A stretch of 64,000 nt of DNA from Gemmata massiliana (GCF_901538265.1 NZ_LR593886.1:1984001-2048000); one strand, 5' to 3'. Positions 25,251 to 34,423 are shown, counted from the stretch's first letter. Made by a program: numbers and translations. The notes: a model not told the origin generated them from the sequence alone.

Positions 25251-26788
25251 CCCGCACGTTCCTCGCTCTCGTTGCGTTTGTTGCTGCGATCGCTGTAGTT
25301 CCGGCCGCGGATGCGCCCAAAGTCAGTCCGCGTGCCGAGGCTCTTGATTTGCTCCTGATCGGCGGGGAGAAATCCACGCGGCTCGAACTGCGTGTCGAAA
25401 TCGACGAAAAGTCGATCCCCGCGATCTGGGACGAGACGTTCGCGAAGTTGTTCGCGTTCTACGACCGCAACGCAGACGGTGCGCTCGACAAAGCCGAGGC
25501 CGCGCGCCTTCCAGCCGCGTTCGCGCTGCGCCAGGTGCTTTGGGGGCAGATCGCCGCACTTGTAGGTGACGCCCCCGCCTGGGGTGATCTCGATTTGAAC
25601 AACGACGGAAAAGTGGGCGCGGACGAACTGGCCGATTTCTACCGTCGTGCGGGGTTGGGTGGCGTGCTGGTGGGTGTGGGCAAACCGCCTGCGACCGACC
25701 GGCTCACCGAGGCGCTCGTCAAGGCTCTTGACGCGAACAAGAACGGCAAGGTGGAGGAGGCCGAGTGGAAGGCCGCGCCGGACGTGTTACGCAAACTCGA
25801 CAAGAACGACGACGAACTGATCGGGCCGGGCGAACTGGTCGATCGCATCGCCTACCCCGGTGCGCTGGGCTCCGCGCTTCTGATGGCGCCGACCCCGAAC
25901 ACCAAGCCGGGCGCGGTGACGGACGCACTGCCATTCGTCGTACTCCCGCTCCGCACGGCCGACACGCAGTGGGCGAGCACGGTCGCGGTTCGGCGCGAAG
26001 TGGGCAAACGCCCTGCGATCCCCACGGACAAGTTACTCGCGCTGCGTGCGAACCCGGCCGCGACCGCATGGCACGCGAAGTTCGGGAAGGGGGCCGTCGT
26101 AGAACCCGTTGGTGGGAAGCCGCCAGCAAATGGGCGACTGGTTTTGGCGGAGGGCAACCTTCGTGTCGAACTGCGTGCCGATGGAGGGAAGCTCGCCGAA
26201 CAGGTCGTCACTGCACGCAAACGCTTCCTGACGGCGTTCGCCGAATGTGACGCCGATTCCGATGGCGCACTCGACGCGAAGGAACTCGGAGCGACCAAGG
26301 CCGCGCGGTTCCAGCCGTTGCTTTTCGCCGACCGAAATGGCGACGGGAAACTCGACCAGAACGAACTAACCGCCTGGCTCGACCTTCAGGAGCAAATCGC
26401 AAAAGGTCACGTGTTCCTCACGGTTTTGGACCACGGCGCGGGGCTGTACGAACTGCTCGACGCGGACCGCGACGGCTCACTCTCGGTGCGCGAGTTGCGA
26501 ACCGCGTGGGACCGGCTCAAGGCGTCCGGGGGCGTGACCGACGGCGCGTTCGACCGGGCAAAACTTCCGCGTCACCTGATCGCGACCGTGAGCCACGGGC
26601 ACCCGCAGCACGCGATCGGTAAGCCGGTCCGCGGGGGACCGGAGTGGTTCCAGGCGATGGACCGCAACGGCGACGGCGATGTGTCTCCGCGCGAGTTCAC
26701 GGGCACGCGCGAGGTGTTCGATAAACTCGATCTCGATAAGGACGGGTTACTGAGTGCGGAGGAAGCGGCCCGCGTCACGAGGTTTTAG
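25247..26788 (+). CDS. Secreted protein with nine EF-hand loops
   Basis: 513 residues from a GTG that overlaps the DUF1501 stop (GTGA), with AAGGAG five bases upstream. After a signal peptide (LALVAFVAAIAVVPAADA) there are nine calcium-loop segments: DRNADGALDKAE, DLNNDGKVGADE, DANKNGKVEEAE, DKNDDELIGPGE, DADSDGALDAKE, DRNGDGKLDQNE, DADRDGSLSVRE, DRNGDGDVSPRE and DLDKDGLLSAEE. Most have the D-x-D/N-x-D-G pattern of working sites; the fourth has Glu for Gly. It is likely a periplasmic calcium-binding protein working with the DUF1501 protein, to which it is translationally coupled. Confidence 0.88.
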   Translation: MTRTFLALVAFVAAIAVVPAADAPKVSPRAEALDLLLIGGEKSTRLELRVEIDEKSIPAIWDETFAKLFAFYDRNADGALDKAEAARLPAAFALRQVLWGQIAALVGDAPAWGDLDLNNDGKVGADELADFYRRAGLGGVLVGVGKPPATDRLTEALVKALDANKNGKVEEAEWKAAPDVLRKLDKNDDELIGPGELVDRIAYPGALGSALLMAPTPNTKPGAVTDALPFVVLPLRTADTQWASTVAVRREVGKRPAIPTDKLLALRANPAATAWHAKFGKGAVVEPVGGKPPANGRLVLAEGNLRVELRADGGKLAEQVVTARKRFLTAFAECDADSDGALDAKELGATKAARFQPLLFADRNGDGKLDQNELTAWLDLQEQIAKGHVFLTVLDHGAGLYELLDADRDGSLSVRELRTAWDRLKASGGVTDGAFDRAKLPRHLIATVSHGHPQHAIGKPVRGGPEWFQAMDRNGDGDVSPREFTGTREVFDKLDLDKDGLLSAEEAARVTRF

Positions 26789-26989
26789 TATGGTCGCGCA
26801 ATATCGTGTCATTAAGGTTCAGGGTGGCGCCTTGCTGTAATTTGAGAGAAGATTAAGAACAGTGTGTCGTCACCAATGTTCGAGGTCTGTGCTTTTCTGT
26901 TCGCTCGCGCGTTAATTTGTTGTGGATCAGCGGCGTCCGGGCGTTAGACTCGTTACGAGTTTACCCCGCGACGAACCGTGTGACCGCCC

Positions 26990-28234
26990 ATGCCGAAGCC
27001 CAATCTCGGTACCCGTTTGGCCCAGGAACTGATCGCTTGCCGAACCGAGGGCGGCGATCATTACCCCATCCGCCTGGACCACCTCGCTGCTCGACTTGAT
27101 CCGGCTCTGGAACCGGCTGCCGTCTTGAAAGCCGTCGACAGTACGGCATTCAAGAAGCAGGCCGTCGTAACTGCAGATAAGCGAATAGACGCCCGCGTCG
27201 CGTTGCGCGAAGACGCTTCCCTGTTCGCCGCCGATCCGCTCACTTTGGAAATGGCTTTTCGGACGAAGGGTGAAACGGGTACTCCGCCCTGGTCGCCCTC
27301 AGAACTCGCCAAAACAGTGCCGACATCTTGGAGGCCAGCTTTTTCAGAGATTCTTGCGCGGCAAATCGCGTCGGACGAACTTCCGGCGTTTGCTGTCCAA
27401 GTCAAGGCGGGGAAGGGCGTCAAACTTCACCACAAGGAGCAACCACCGCCTCCACCGCCGGAAGTACAGGACGCGGAGCGATTGGTCGACATGCTCCGTC
27501 GCCGACAACCCGGTGTGCCGCTGGCTGAATTAGAAACTGCCGCGGAACTGAAGCCGGCTGCTTTCAAGAAGGCAGTGAAACGACCTGAGTTTACCGCGGC
27601 GGTCGTGCAGGTGAAGATGACGTCGAAGGACGTTTTCGTGGTTCCGAACGGAGATGCGTTTGGGCGGTTCGTGACCGGGACGTTGCTCACGCATTTGCTC
27701 GGAAAGTGTAAGCGGCCGAACGCGCACGCATTTCCGGTCAACGAACTGGTTGCGCACGTGAGTAAGGCAGACCAATCACAGATTACTGGCTTGCTGAATC
27801 GCCCTGATCTGGCTGCCGAACTGCCGGCCGGGGTCGGGTGCGTTCTCCTCGGTGGTGGCAAGAGCGGTAGTCAGAATGCTTTCTTCTTGCTCGAACACCT
27901 CCGCACCGCACAACCGGTCGCACGAAGTGTTGCCGCGCTCAACCAGGCGCCACCTCCTCCACCGGCCGATTTCGTTGCCACTTTCGACGCGGCGTTCGCC
28001 CGGATCGACCGGGAACGCGGATCGAACAACTTCGTCAGTCTCGTAGACCTGCGAGCGGCGCTCCCGGCCGTCCCACGCGAGACGTTCGACACCTGCTTGC
28101 GTCAGTTGCGCCGCGATCGGCGGTACGTGCTCAGTTCGGACGAGCGGTACGACGGCATCACCCCGGAGCAGCAGGCCGCGGCCATCCGGGAAGAAGGTGA
28201 ATTCCTGCTCCACGTGTCCCGAGGTCGGCCATGA
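26990..28234 (+). CDS. Multi-module winged-helix-like protein of the HerA locus (gene A)
   Basis: 414 residues, family not recognised. It looks like four helical modules separated by two proline runs (PPPPPP near residues 145-151 and 320-326). The modules share a pattern of short helix, LxxL turn, helix and strand typical of winged helices; for example ELETAAELKPAAFKKAVKRPEF, and the C-terminal LRAALPAVPRETFDTCLRQLRRDRRYVLSS. No enzyme motif is visible. The stop overlaps the next start by four bases (ATGA), so it is coupled to the ATPase. A DNA-binding or scaffolding role is inference. The 200-base gap upstream has a TAGACT at 26945-26950, a weak -10 candidate. Confidence 0.7.
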   Translation: MPKPNLGTRLAQELIACRTEGGDHYPIRLDHLAARLDPALEPAAVLKAVDSTAFKKQAVVTADKRIDARVALREDASLFAADPLTLEMAFRTKGETGTPPWSPSELAKTVPTSWRPAFSEILARQIASDELPAFAVQVKAGKGVKLHHKEQPPPPPPEVQDAERLVDMLRRRQPGVPLAELETAAELKPAAFKKAVKRPEFTAAVVQVKMTSKDVFVVPNGDAFGRFVTGTLLTHLLGKCKRPNAHAFPVNELVAHVSKADQSQITGLLNRPDLAAELPAGVGCVLLGGGKSGSQNAFFLLEHLRTAQPVARSVAALNQAPPPPPADFVATFDAAFARIDRERGSNNFVSLVDLRAALPAVPRETFDTCLRQLRRDRRYVLSSDERYDGITPEQQAAAIREEGEFLLHVSRGRP

Positions 28235-30420
28235 CATCGCCCGCCAGTACGACGACTCCCGCGACCGAGGCCCGGTCGCATCCGGTCGATAAGTTCCTGA
28301 ACACGCTCGCGCGCACGAACCCGTTCAGCCACCACCGCGTGACCGCGACCGGTGACCGGCCGGTCGATGTGCCGAGCATTCATGAAACCGAGTTCCGCGC
28401 GCTGGTCGCGCTGGCGGAACGGGCACACGACCAGAACGAAGCGGTCGGGGCGGTGGTGTGGGGCGAGTCCGGTTCGGGCAAGAGTAACCTGTTGCGGCGG
28501 CTCGGTGAATGGGCCGCGGGCGGGCGGGCGATACTGGTCAACTTTCTCGAACTCCAGGCTGCTCCGGACCGGCTCCACCGGGCTGTGCTGAATGCCGTCG
28601 TTAGTGCGCTCACCAACGGCATGACGGCCCCGTGGCACCGTACCCCGCTTTACGCGCTGCTCGAAGAACTGATTCGCCCGGCCGTCACCACCGGTAAGAA
28701 GAAACTCTCGCCGGCGGAACTGGATGCGGCGTTCCGGAAGCAAGTGGCCGGTCCGGTCGCACTTGTTGGGGCGCAACCGGCCGTTCGTGCGGCGGGCGAA
28801 CTGCTGCGGTGCTTCTTGAAGACGGCGATGCTGGAGCGGTCGCGTCAAGGCGACGGCGAAGCGGCAGGTGCGGCCGTCCGTCGATTGAGTGGTGACGGGT
28901 TGGACGAAGACGAAGCAAAGGCCGTCGGGCAGCGCCCGGCCGACGTCGAGAACCCGCTCGACGCGGCCGACAGTGCCGGGGTACTGGCGCTGCTGGCTCA
29001 GATCGCCCGCGCCGAGGGCAAACCACTCGTCATCTGTTTCGACCAGATCAACAATCTGCCGCGGCAACAGATCGCGGACGTGTCCCGTCTGCTCCACGAC
29101 TTAAATGATCGCTTGCGGAACACGCTCCTGGTTCTCTCCGAAGTGCAAGGCGAACTCGTTAAGTTGACAGAGGCAGGAGTCATTTCGCAGGCGACCTGGG
29201 ATCGCTTGTCTGCGAATAAGGTGGAATTGCAGCGTGTGATCGTGCCAAAGTGTCGGCGCATTCTTGAAGCGAGGTTGGAACAGTTCCTCGTACCGTTCGA
29301 GGGTGAGGAGGAAGTGAAACGGCACTACACAGAAGACGGTCTGTTCCCGCTCGGAGAAAACTGGTTCCGTGATCGATTCGGCAAGTCCGTCGACGTGCGC
29401 CCGCGCCACATGATCGACGCGGCCCGCGAGCAGTGGGAGGAGCTTCAGAAGTCACTCGTTGCGACACCGGACAAACGGAAGTGGCTCGACCGGTGGCCGA
29501 ACGTGGACCGCACCGTTAAAGAGCCCCGCAAGGTCGAAGAACTGATCGACGAAGAGGTGGGGAAGGCCGTAAGCGGGCGGATCACGCGGCACACGGCGAC
29601 TTCCAATGCACTTCCACCGAACGCCGACAACTTGTGTGGACTGACAGAAGCTCTACTTGCCGCGAGTGGGGTCGGGCTAGCCGTCAGTCGACCGAAACAC
29701 GGCTCCCCTTACGATTTGCTCGTGCGCGCGTCGCGACCTGGGGGCGGAGAGACGACGACCGGTCTCGTCTTCGTGGCGACCGGCAGTTCAAATAGTGTCA
29801 CGAGTGCGCTCGCCCGGCTCCTCGGTGACAAGAACACGCCCAATCAGGTTATTCTCGTTACCGATCAGCGGCTGCCACTCGCCTTCGGTCGGGCGACAAA
29901 GGCTCAAGGGCGCAACCACTACACCGCGCTGAAGACCGTGCCCGGGTTCGAGCACCTCGAACTGCCACTCACTGAATACGCCGCCCTCGAAGCACTCGAC
30001 ACTGTTTCCCGACAGGCACGCGACCTGGAGATTCGCCAGCCCGACGGATCGGCACGGGCGCTTCAGCGAGACGAGGTGATAGCTTCATACCGGCGCACCG
30101 GGCGATTCAAGACGCACCCGCTGCTCAGTCGGTTCATCGGGGACGCGCTGCCACCCGTTAAGGTGACCATCACCGATGTTGAGGTGCGCACATTCATTGA
30201 CGGGCGGCTCGCGATCACGATGGGAACCGACACCCAGGAGCTGGCCCGGCAGTTTCTCAACCAGCTTCCGCCCGACCGCCGGGTCGGGCTGGATGTGGCT
30301 GGTTGCCGAACACGGATCGAAGCGGTTGCGAAGGTGATGTCCGAGTCCAAAGACATCGCCATGACGAAGCTCCCCGACGGCTTCTTCTTGCTCCCGAAGC
30401 GCCGGCCCGCGACGCGCTAG
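28231..30420 (+). CDS. P-loop ATPase of the HerA locus (gene B)
   Basis: 729 residues. Walker A is GESGSGKS at 78-85. Walker B is probably LVICFDQINN, with Asp271 followed by Gln rather than Glu. It is preceded by a VPSIHETEFRALVAL helix and followed by sensor-like VLSEVQGE, as in ORC/Cdc6- or STAND-like ATPases. Residues 460-600 form a separate alpha/beta domain (GVGLAVSRPKHGSPYDLLV, GLVFVATGSSN, QVILVTDQ) that resembles a restriction-endonuclease-like fold with no obvious D...E-x-K, so it could be a pseudo-nuclease. The C-terminal end is another small domain. Not a named family to me. It is joined to gene A by ATGA overlap and to gene C by a 19-base gap. Confidence 0.82.
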   Translation: MTSPASTTTPATEARSHPVDKFLNTLARTNPFSHHRVTATGDRPVDVPSIHETEFRALVALAERAHDQNEAVGAVVWGESGSGKSNLLRRLGEWAAGGRAILVNFLELQAAPDRLHRAVLNAVVSALTNGMTAPWHRTPLYALLEELIRPAVTTGKKKLSPAELDAAFRKQVAGPVALVGAQPAVRAAGELLRCFLKTAMLERSRQGDGEAAGAAVRRLSGDGLDEDEAKAVGQRPADVENPLDAADSAGVLALLAQIARAEGKPLVICFDQINNLPRQQIADVSRLLHDLNDRLRNTLLVLSEVQGELVKLTEAGVISQATWDRLSANKVELQRVIVPKCRRILEARLEQFLVPFEGEEEVKRHYTEDGLFPLGENWFRDRFGKSVDVRPRHMIDAAREQWEELQKSLVATPDKRKWLDRWPNVDRTVKEPRKVEELIDEEVGKAVSGRITRHTATSNALPPNADNLCGLTEALLAASGVGLAVSRPKHGSPYDLLVRASRPGGGETTTGLVFVATGSSNSVTSALARLLGDKNTPNQVILVTDQRLPLAFGRATKAQGRNHYTALKTVPGFEHLELPLTEYAALEALDTVSRQARDLEIRQPDGSARALQRDEVIASYRRTGRFKTHPLLSRFIGDALPPVKVTITDVEVRTFIDGRLAITMGTDTQELARQFLNQLPPDRRVGLDVAGCRTRIEAVAKVMSESKDIAMTKLPDGFFLLPKRRPATR

Positions 30421-30439
30421 ACTTCCGCCCAGGTGCCCG

Positions 30440-32668
30440 ATGCCGCCCGTTCGCTTCAGCGCGTCGCAGGTGTGCGTGGCCGCGGCCTGTCCGCGCATCC
30501 TCTACTTCGATGCCGCCCGCGCCAGAGCCGACAACGCGGCGCGGCCTGCGGTCACCCGCATCTGGCGCCCGGGCGACGACACGGTTGCGGCCGGGGCGCT
30601 GTTCCACGCGGCTGCCGATGCCTTTCACCGCGAACACCGCCGACTGTTTGCGGCCAAGGAACTCGCCGCTCTGCTCACATCGAACGTGAACCGCGACGCA
30701 CTGGCCACCGCGCTGCTTAACGCCTTCTACTGGGAGTGCGTCGACCGCGAGGCGCTGGCCGCGAAGGACGGGGAGCAGCAGCGGGCGTTCATGGACGTGT
30801 TGCGGAATTACACCACCGAACTGGCCGACGTGCTGGCCCACGCGCTCGGTAGCGGGCGCCCGCCGGCCGAGGTGCTCGACGAACTGTTCGCCGACACCCG
30901 GCGCCGGGTGGACGTGACGTTCCCGGTCGGGCCGGCCGGCGAACCGGTTCACGTTACTGGCGTGCTCGACTACGTGTTCCACGACTGGCGGTCGGGGCGC
31001 GACCGCGTCCTCGATTACAAGCTGCTCCCACCGGCCGCGGCCGACAAGTTCCAGGTCGGCATCTATGCCCTGATGCACCACGTTCAGCACGGCACCCAAC
31101 CGTCGGCCGGGGTACTCTACCTGCACCCGCGGCGCGAACTGCACGAACTCTCCTGGGATGAGGTTCGCGGGAGTCGCGCGACCGTGTTCAACCTGCTGGC
31201 GTCGATGCGGGAGTGGGTCAAGTTTGATGAATCGACCGGCCGGGGATTGAAGCCACCCGGCAGCCCGGACGTGTGTTCGCGGTGCCGGTGGCGGCACGAG
31301 TGCTCGCGGCGGCTCGGTCCGGTGAACGAAGGCACGCGACTGACTCACTGGACGGACGCGAGCGCGGACCCGGTGCGGCTGGAAGTGCGCCCGCCGGTGG
31401 AAGACCCAGCTCCGGCCCCGCTTCCTGGCGGGCTCTGGCTCGGCCAGGTCAACCCCGGTATCCCGGCTACGGTGCCGCTGACGGCGCTTCCGACACACGT
31501 CGCGGTGGTCGGTGCGGCCGGGAGCGGGAAGACGTGGTTGGCGAAGGCGGTTGCGGAAGAGGCGGTGCTGGCCGGAGTCGCGGTGCTGGCGATCGATCCA
31601 CAGGGGGATCTCGTGCAGTTCCTTCGTCCGGCAGATCCGGCGAAGTTGCAGCCCGCCGAAATCGAGCGGGCTAGCCGGTTCCGGCAAACTGCGGACGTGC
31701 GCATCCTGACCCCTGGAACAGATCACGGCACGCGGGTTAGCCTGAATCCGCTGAAACTGTCCGCGGGCAGCGGGGAGGACGCCGACGACTTGCTGGCGAC
31801 GACCGCCGCGCATCTGGTCACTTTGGCGAAGGCGACCGGGGAGGTGGAGTCGCAGAAGACGTTCGTGTTCCAGTTGCTGCGTGCGCTCACACGCGGACCG
31901 GCGCGCGAGCTGACGTTGGGGGAAGTGGCGACCGCTCTCCGCGACCCGACCGCGGCCGGGTTAGACGACCCGGACCGGTTCGTGAAGAAGGCCGAGCGGG
32001 AGCGGCTGGCCCGGCAACTCAACAATCTGGAGCACGGTCCGGCGGCTCGATTGTTTACCGGTGGGCAACCGCTCGACCTGGGCCGGCTGGCGACGCCACC
32101 GGTGGAAGGTCGTGTACCACTGAGCGTAGTGTACCTGAACGCGCTCGCGGACGACGCCGAGAAACAGGGCTTCGTGGCGGCTTTGGCGGTCGAAGTGTAC
32201 CGGTGGATGATCGCGTCGGGCGGCTCGGCCGGTCGGCCGCGTTTGCTGTTCTACCTGGACGAAGCCCGCGACTATCTGCCGGCCGGGACCGCTCAACCGC
32301 CGGCCAAGAAGCCATTACTGCGCCTGTTCGCACAGGGGCGGAAGTACGGGGTCGCGTGTCTGGTGTGTACGCAGAGTCCGCGCTCGGTGGATTACAACGT
32401 GTTCAGCAATTGCAGCACGAAGTTGATCGGCCGTCTGGAGAGCGCTCAGGACGTGGACCGGGTGCGGGAGTGGTTCGCACCGCAAGGACCGCCTCCGGGG
32501 TGGCTGGGCGGTCGCGTGGGGGCCGCGCCGGGATCGTTCGTTGGCCGCTGGCCAGGGCAGCCGAGCGATACCGACGGCGTGGGCTTCCAGAGTCGCAAAC
32601 TGCTGACCGCGCACGAGGGAGCGTGGGCGCCCGATCGCGTAGCGACGGAAGTCGCGGCTGCTAAATGA
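30440..32668 (+). CDS. Cas4-like Fe-S nuclease fused to HerA-type translocase (gene C)
   Basis: 742 residues. N-terminal 300: a RecB/Cas4-type PD-(D/E)XK nuclease. Asp177 (GVLDY), Asp192-Tyr-Lys194 and Gln205-x3-Tyr209 are the catalytic and QxxxY motifs. Cys12 (or Cys17) with Cys279-x2-Cys282-x5-Cys288 matches the four-cysteine Fe-S cluster of Cas4 and AddB. C-terminal 440: a HerA/VirB4-class ATPase with Walker A GAAGSGKT (358-365), Walker B LLFYLDEARD (Asp607-Glu608), CTQSPRS and a possible arginine finger (KLIGRLES). All key residues are present, so both activities look functional. HerA usually works with a separate NurA nuclease on DNA ends; here they are one chain. Confidence 0.88.
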   Translation: MPPVRFSASQVCVAAACPRILYFDAARARADNAARPAVTRIWRPGDDTVAAGALFHAAADAFHREHRRLFAAKELAALLTSNVNRDALATALLNAFYWECVDREALAAKDGEQQRAFMDVLRNYTTELADVLAHALGSGRPPAEVLDELFADTRRRVDVTFPVGPAGEPVHVTGVLDYVFHDWRSGRDRVLDYKLLPPAAADKFQVGIYALMHHVQHGTQPSAGVLYLHPRRELHELSWDEVRGSRATVFNLLASMREWVKFDESTGRGLKPPGSPDVCSRCRWRHECSRRLGPVNEGTRLTHWTDASADPVRLEVRPPVEDPAPAPLPGGLWLGQVNPGIPATVPLTALPTHVAVVGAAGSGKTWLAKAVAEEAVLAGVAVLAIDPQGDLVQFLRPADPAKLQPAEIERASRFRQTADVRILTPGTDHGTRVSLNPLKLSAGSGEDADDLLATTAAHLVTLAKATGEVESQKTFVFQLLRALTRGPARELTLGEVATALRDPTAAGLDDPDRFVKKAERERLARQLNNLEHGPAARLFTGGQPLDLGRLATPPVEGRVPLSVVYLNALADDAEKQGFVAALAVEVYRWMIASGGSAGRPRLLFYLDEARDYLPAGTAQPPAKKPLLRLFAQGRKYGVACLVCTQSPRSVDYNVFSNCSTKLIGRLESAQDVDRVREWFAPQGPPPGWLGGRVGAAPGSFVGRWPGQPSDTDGVGFQSRKLLTAHEGAWAPDRVATEVAAAK

Positions 32669-32824
32669 CAATGTGCGAGTTTGAGCCAGTTCGATGAACA
32701 GTGCGTGATGTACTGCTACAACGTTGCCATGTCTGGGGCCGCAGGAGCTACTCCGAACCCAACTCTTCCTACTTTTGTCTGTAATCACTGTCTTCTGATC
32801 TCTGTTCTCTGCTCGGGAGGTGGT

Positions 32825-33760
32825 ATGTCCGAGGTCCGCGCCGACAATCTTCCGCCGAATTTCCTGATCCCGGTCGGGTCGCAGGTGGTGCTGCGCTACG
32901 ACCGGCGCGTTCCCAGTACAGACGTCATGAAGCCGGCGGGTACCGTGGGGGAAGTGGTGGAGGCGCCGGAGTCGAACGACCGGCCGTACCTCGTGCGGTT
33001 CCTGGACGGCGCGTCGTTTCGGCTGAAGTTCGGTGAGTTGCTCGTTCGGCGCGGGGACCACACCGTCGAAGCGACCGCGACCGCCGGGCCGGACGTGTCC
33101 GCGTTCGTGGTGTACCGGGTAATGGTGGGATCGCGCGCGTTCGGGCTGGCGACCGAGTCCTCCGACGAGGACCGCCGCGGCGTGTTCCTGCCGCCCGCCG
33201 ACTGGCACTGGGCGCTCACCAAGCCGCCCGAGCAGGTCGAGTTCTTTACGGAGGGCGTTGAGGAGGTCGATTGGGAGGTCGAGAAATTCGTGCGGCTCGC
33301 ACTTCAAGCGAACCCGAACATTCTCGAGGTGCTCTGGTCGCCCGCCGTGCTGCACATTGATGAAACGGGAACGGAGCTGCGCGAAATGCGCACCGCGTTC
33401 CTGTCGCGGCACCTGTACCGCACGTATTCGGGCTACGTTCTGTCGCAGTTTCGATTGATGAAGCGCGGGTTCGACACGAACCGGCACTACAAGCCGAAGC
33501 ACGCGATGCACCTGATCCGCCTCCTGCACAGCGGCATTCACGCGCTCCGCGAGGGCGACATCCGGGTGGACGTGGGCGAACACCGCGACGAGCTGCTCGC
33601 TATTCGACGCGGCGAAGTGCCGTTCGAGGCGGTGGAGGCTCGCGCGCTGGAGTTGGATCGCGTGTTTCAGGAGGCGTTCGCGAGTTCCCGGCTCCCGGAG
33701 AAGCCCGACACGGAGAGCGCGAACCGGTTCTTGATCGCCGCCCGGCGCCGGCGGGTTTAG
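32825..33760 (+). CDS. RlaP-like nucleotidyltransferase (polymerase-beta superfamily) with N-terminal extension
   Basis: 311 residues from the ATG at 32825, after GGGAGGTGG. From about residue 95 it matches the RlaP/COG3541 type: VGSRAFGLATESSDEDRRGVFL, with the G-S-R fingerprint at 102-104 and metal-binding Asp114 and Asp116. The helical part (LSRHLYRTYSGYVLSQ, KHAMHLIRLLHSG) follows. The first 90 residues are an added small beta-barrel-like domain (GTVGEVVEAPESNDRPYLVRFLDG), SH3-like. RlaP is associated with RNA repair in bacteria. It lies 156 bases after the HerA locus, same strand; association with that locus is possible but not shown. Confidence 0.82.
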   Translation: MSEVRADNLPPNFLIPVGSQVVLRYDRRVPSTDVMKPAGTVGEVVEAPESNDRPYLVRFLDGASFRLKFGELLVRRGDHTVEATATAGPDVSAFVVYRVMVGSRAFGLATESSDEDRRGVFLPPADWHWALTKPPEQVEFFTEGVEEVDWEVEKFVRLALQANPNILEVLWSPAVLHIDETGTELREMRTAFLSRHLYRTYSGYVLSQFRLMKRGFDTNRHYKPKHAMHLIRLLHSGIHALREGDIRVDVGEHRDELLAIRRGEVPFEAVEARALELDRVFQEAFASSRLPEKPDTESANRFLIAARRRRV

Positions 33761-33773
33761 GAGCAGATGTAAG

Positions 33774-33804
33774 AACCGCGGATAACGCCGATAACGCGGA
33801 TCAG
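33774..33804. repeat. GCGGATAAC-type dispersed repeat
   Basis: Three near-copies of a 9-base unit (CGCGGATAA, CGCCGATAA, CGCGGATCA) just after the RlaP-like gene. This kind of short tandem unit occurs dispersed in many bacterial genomes. Its role is unknown. Confidence 0.5.
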
Positions 33805-33839
33805 GCAAAAGAGAGATTGATAGCCGCAGCGGTGCTTTA

Positions 33840-34385
33840 CTACGAAATTGGTTCGATCAACGATTGTGTTTTGACGACAGCGAATTCTTCAGGGAACGTG
33901 TGAAACGCATTCACGCTCAGACATTGGGGCAGGGCTTCGATGATCACCACGCCGATCGGTGACAGACCGATCCGGTTGTTCTCCGGGCTGTGGAAGACGA
34001 GCCCCTTTCGCGCGCCGTCGGCGAGCAGTTCCGCGTGGACGTGAACGAACTGTTCCGGCTTCAGCACCTCGATCTGGCCCGATACCTGGTACCGCACAGT
34101 GGGGAACGCACAATTCCCGCGGCGCCCGCCGTCGAACCGGTGTGCGAGACGCAGCCCCGTTTCGGGTAGGTCCGCCCCGGTGGTCGTAATTACCTCTTCT
34201 ATATGGGCACTGGGGCCGGCCCAGCTCAGGGCGTGGCCCGTGCGCGTGAGCCGGACCGTGAGTCGCGCACCAGCGTGCGCCACGGACCTCACGGCCACGA
34301 CGTCCAGTAATTCGGGGTGCAGCGGGCGGTCGTAGAGCCGGAACTCGAGTTCCGCGACCGTCGGCCGAACCAGGGGCTCGCCCAT
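33840..34385 (-). CDS. DUF2617-like protein
   Basis: 181 residues. The N-terminal ELEFRLYDRPLHPELLDVVAVRSV and the SPENNRIGLSPIGVVIIEALPQCLSVNAFHTFPEE C-terminus resemble DUF2617, a family of unknown function found in planctomycetes and actinobacteria; I give this from recollection of the pattern. The chain is mostly beta strand with no signal peptide, catalytic motif or membrane segment. It converges on the RlaP-like gene. A minus-strand terminator lies between its start and the Cys/His repeat gene upstream, so it is transcribed from its own promoter. Confidence 0.65.
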   Translation of the reverse strand: MGEPLVRPTVAELEFRLYDRPLHPELLDVVAVRSVAHAGARLTVRLTRTGHALSWAGPSAHIEEVITTTGADLPETGLRLAHRFDGGRRGNCAFPTVRYQVSGQIEVLKPEQFVHVHAELLADGARKGLVFHSPENNRIGLSPIGVVIIEALPQCLSVNAFHTFPEEFAVVKTQSLIEPIS

Positions 34386-34423
34386 TCAGATTCCTCCGAA
34401 TGTGGGAATTATAACCGCGCCCA

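Noticed and set aside
26990-32668. Prophage or mobile island around the HerA locus
   Set aside because: No integrase, transposase, tRNA site or direct repeats flank it, and base composition looks like the neighbours. Recent transfer is not shown.
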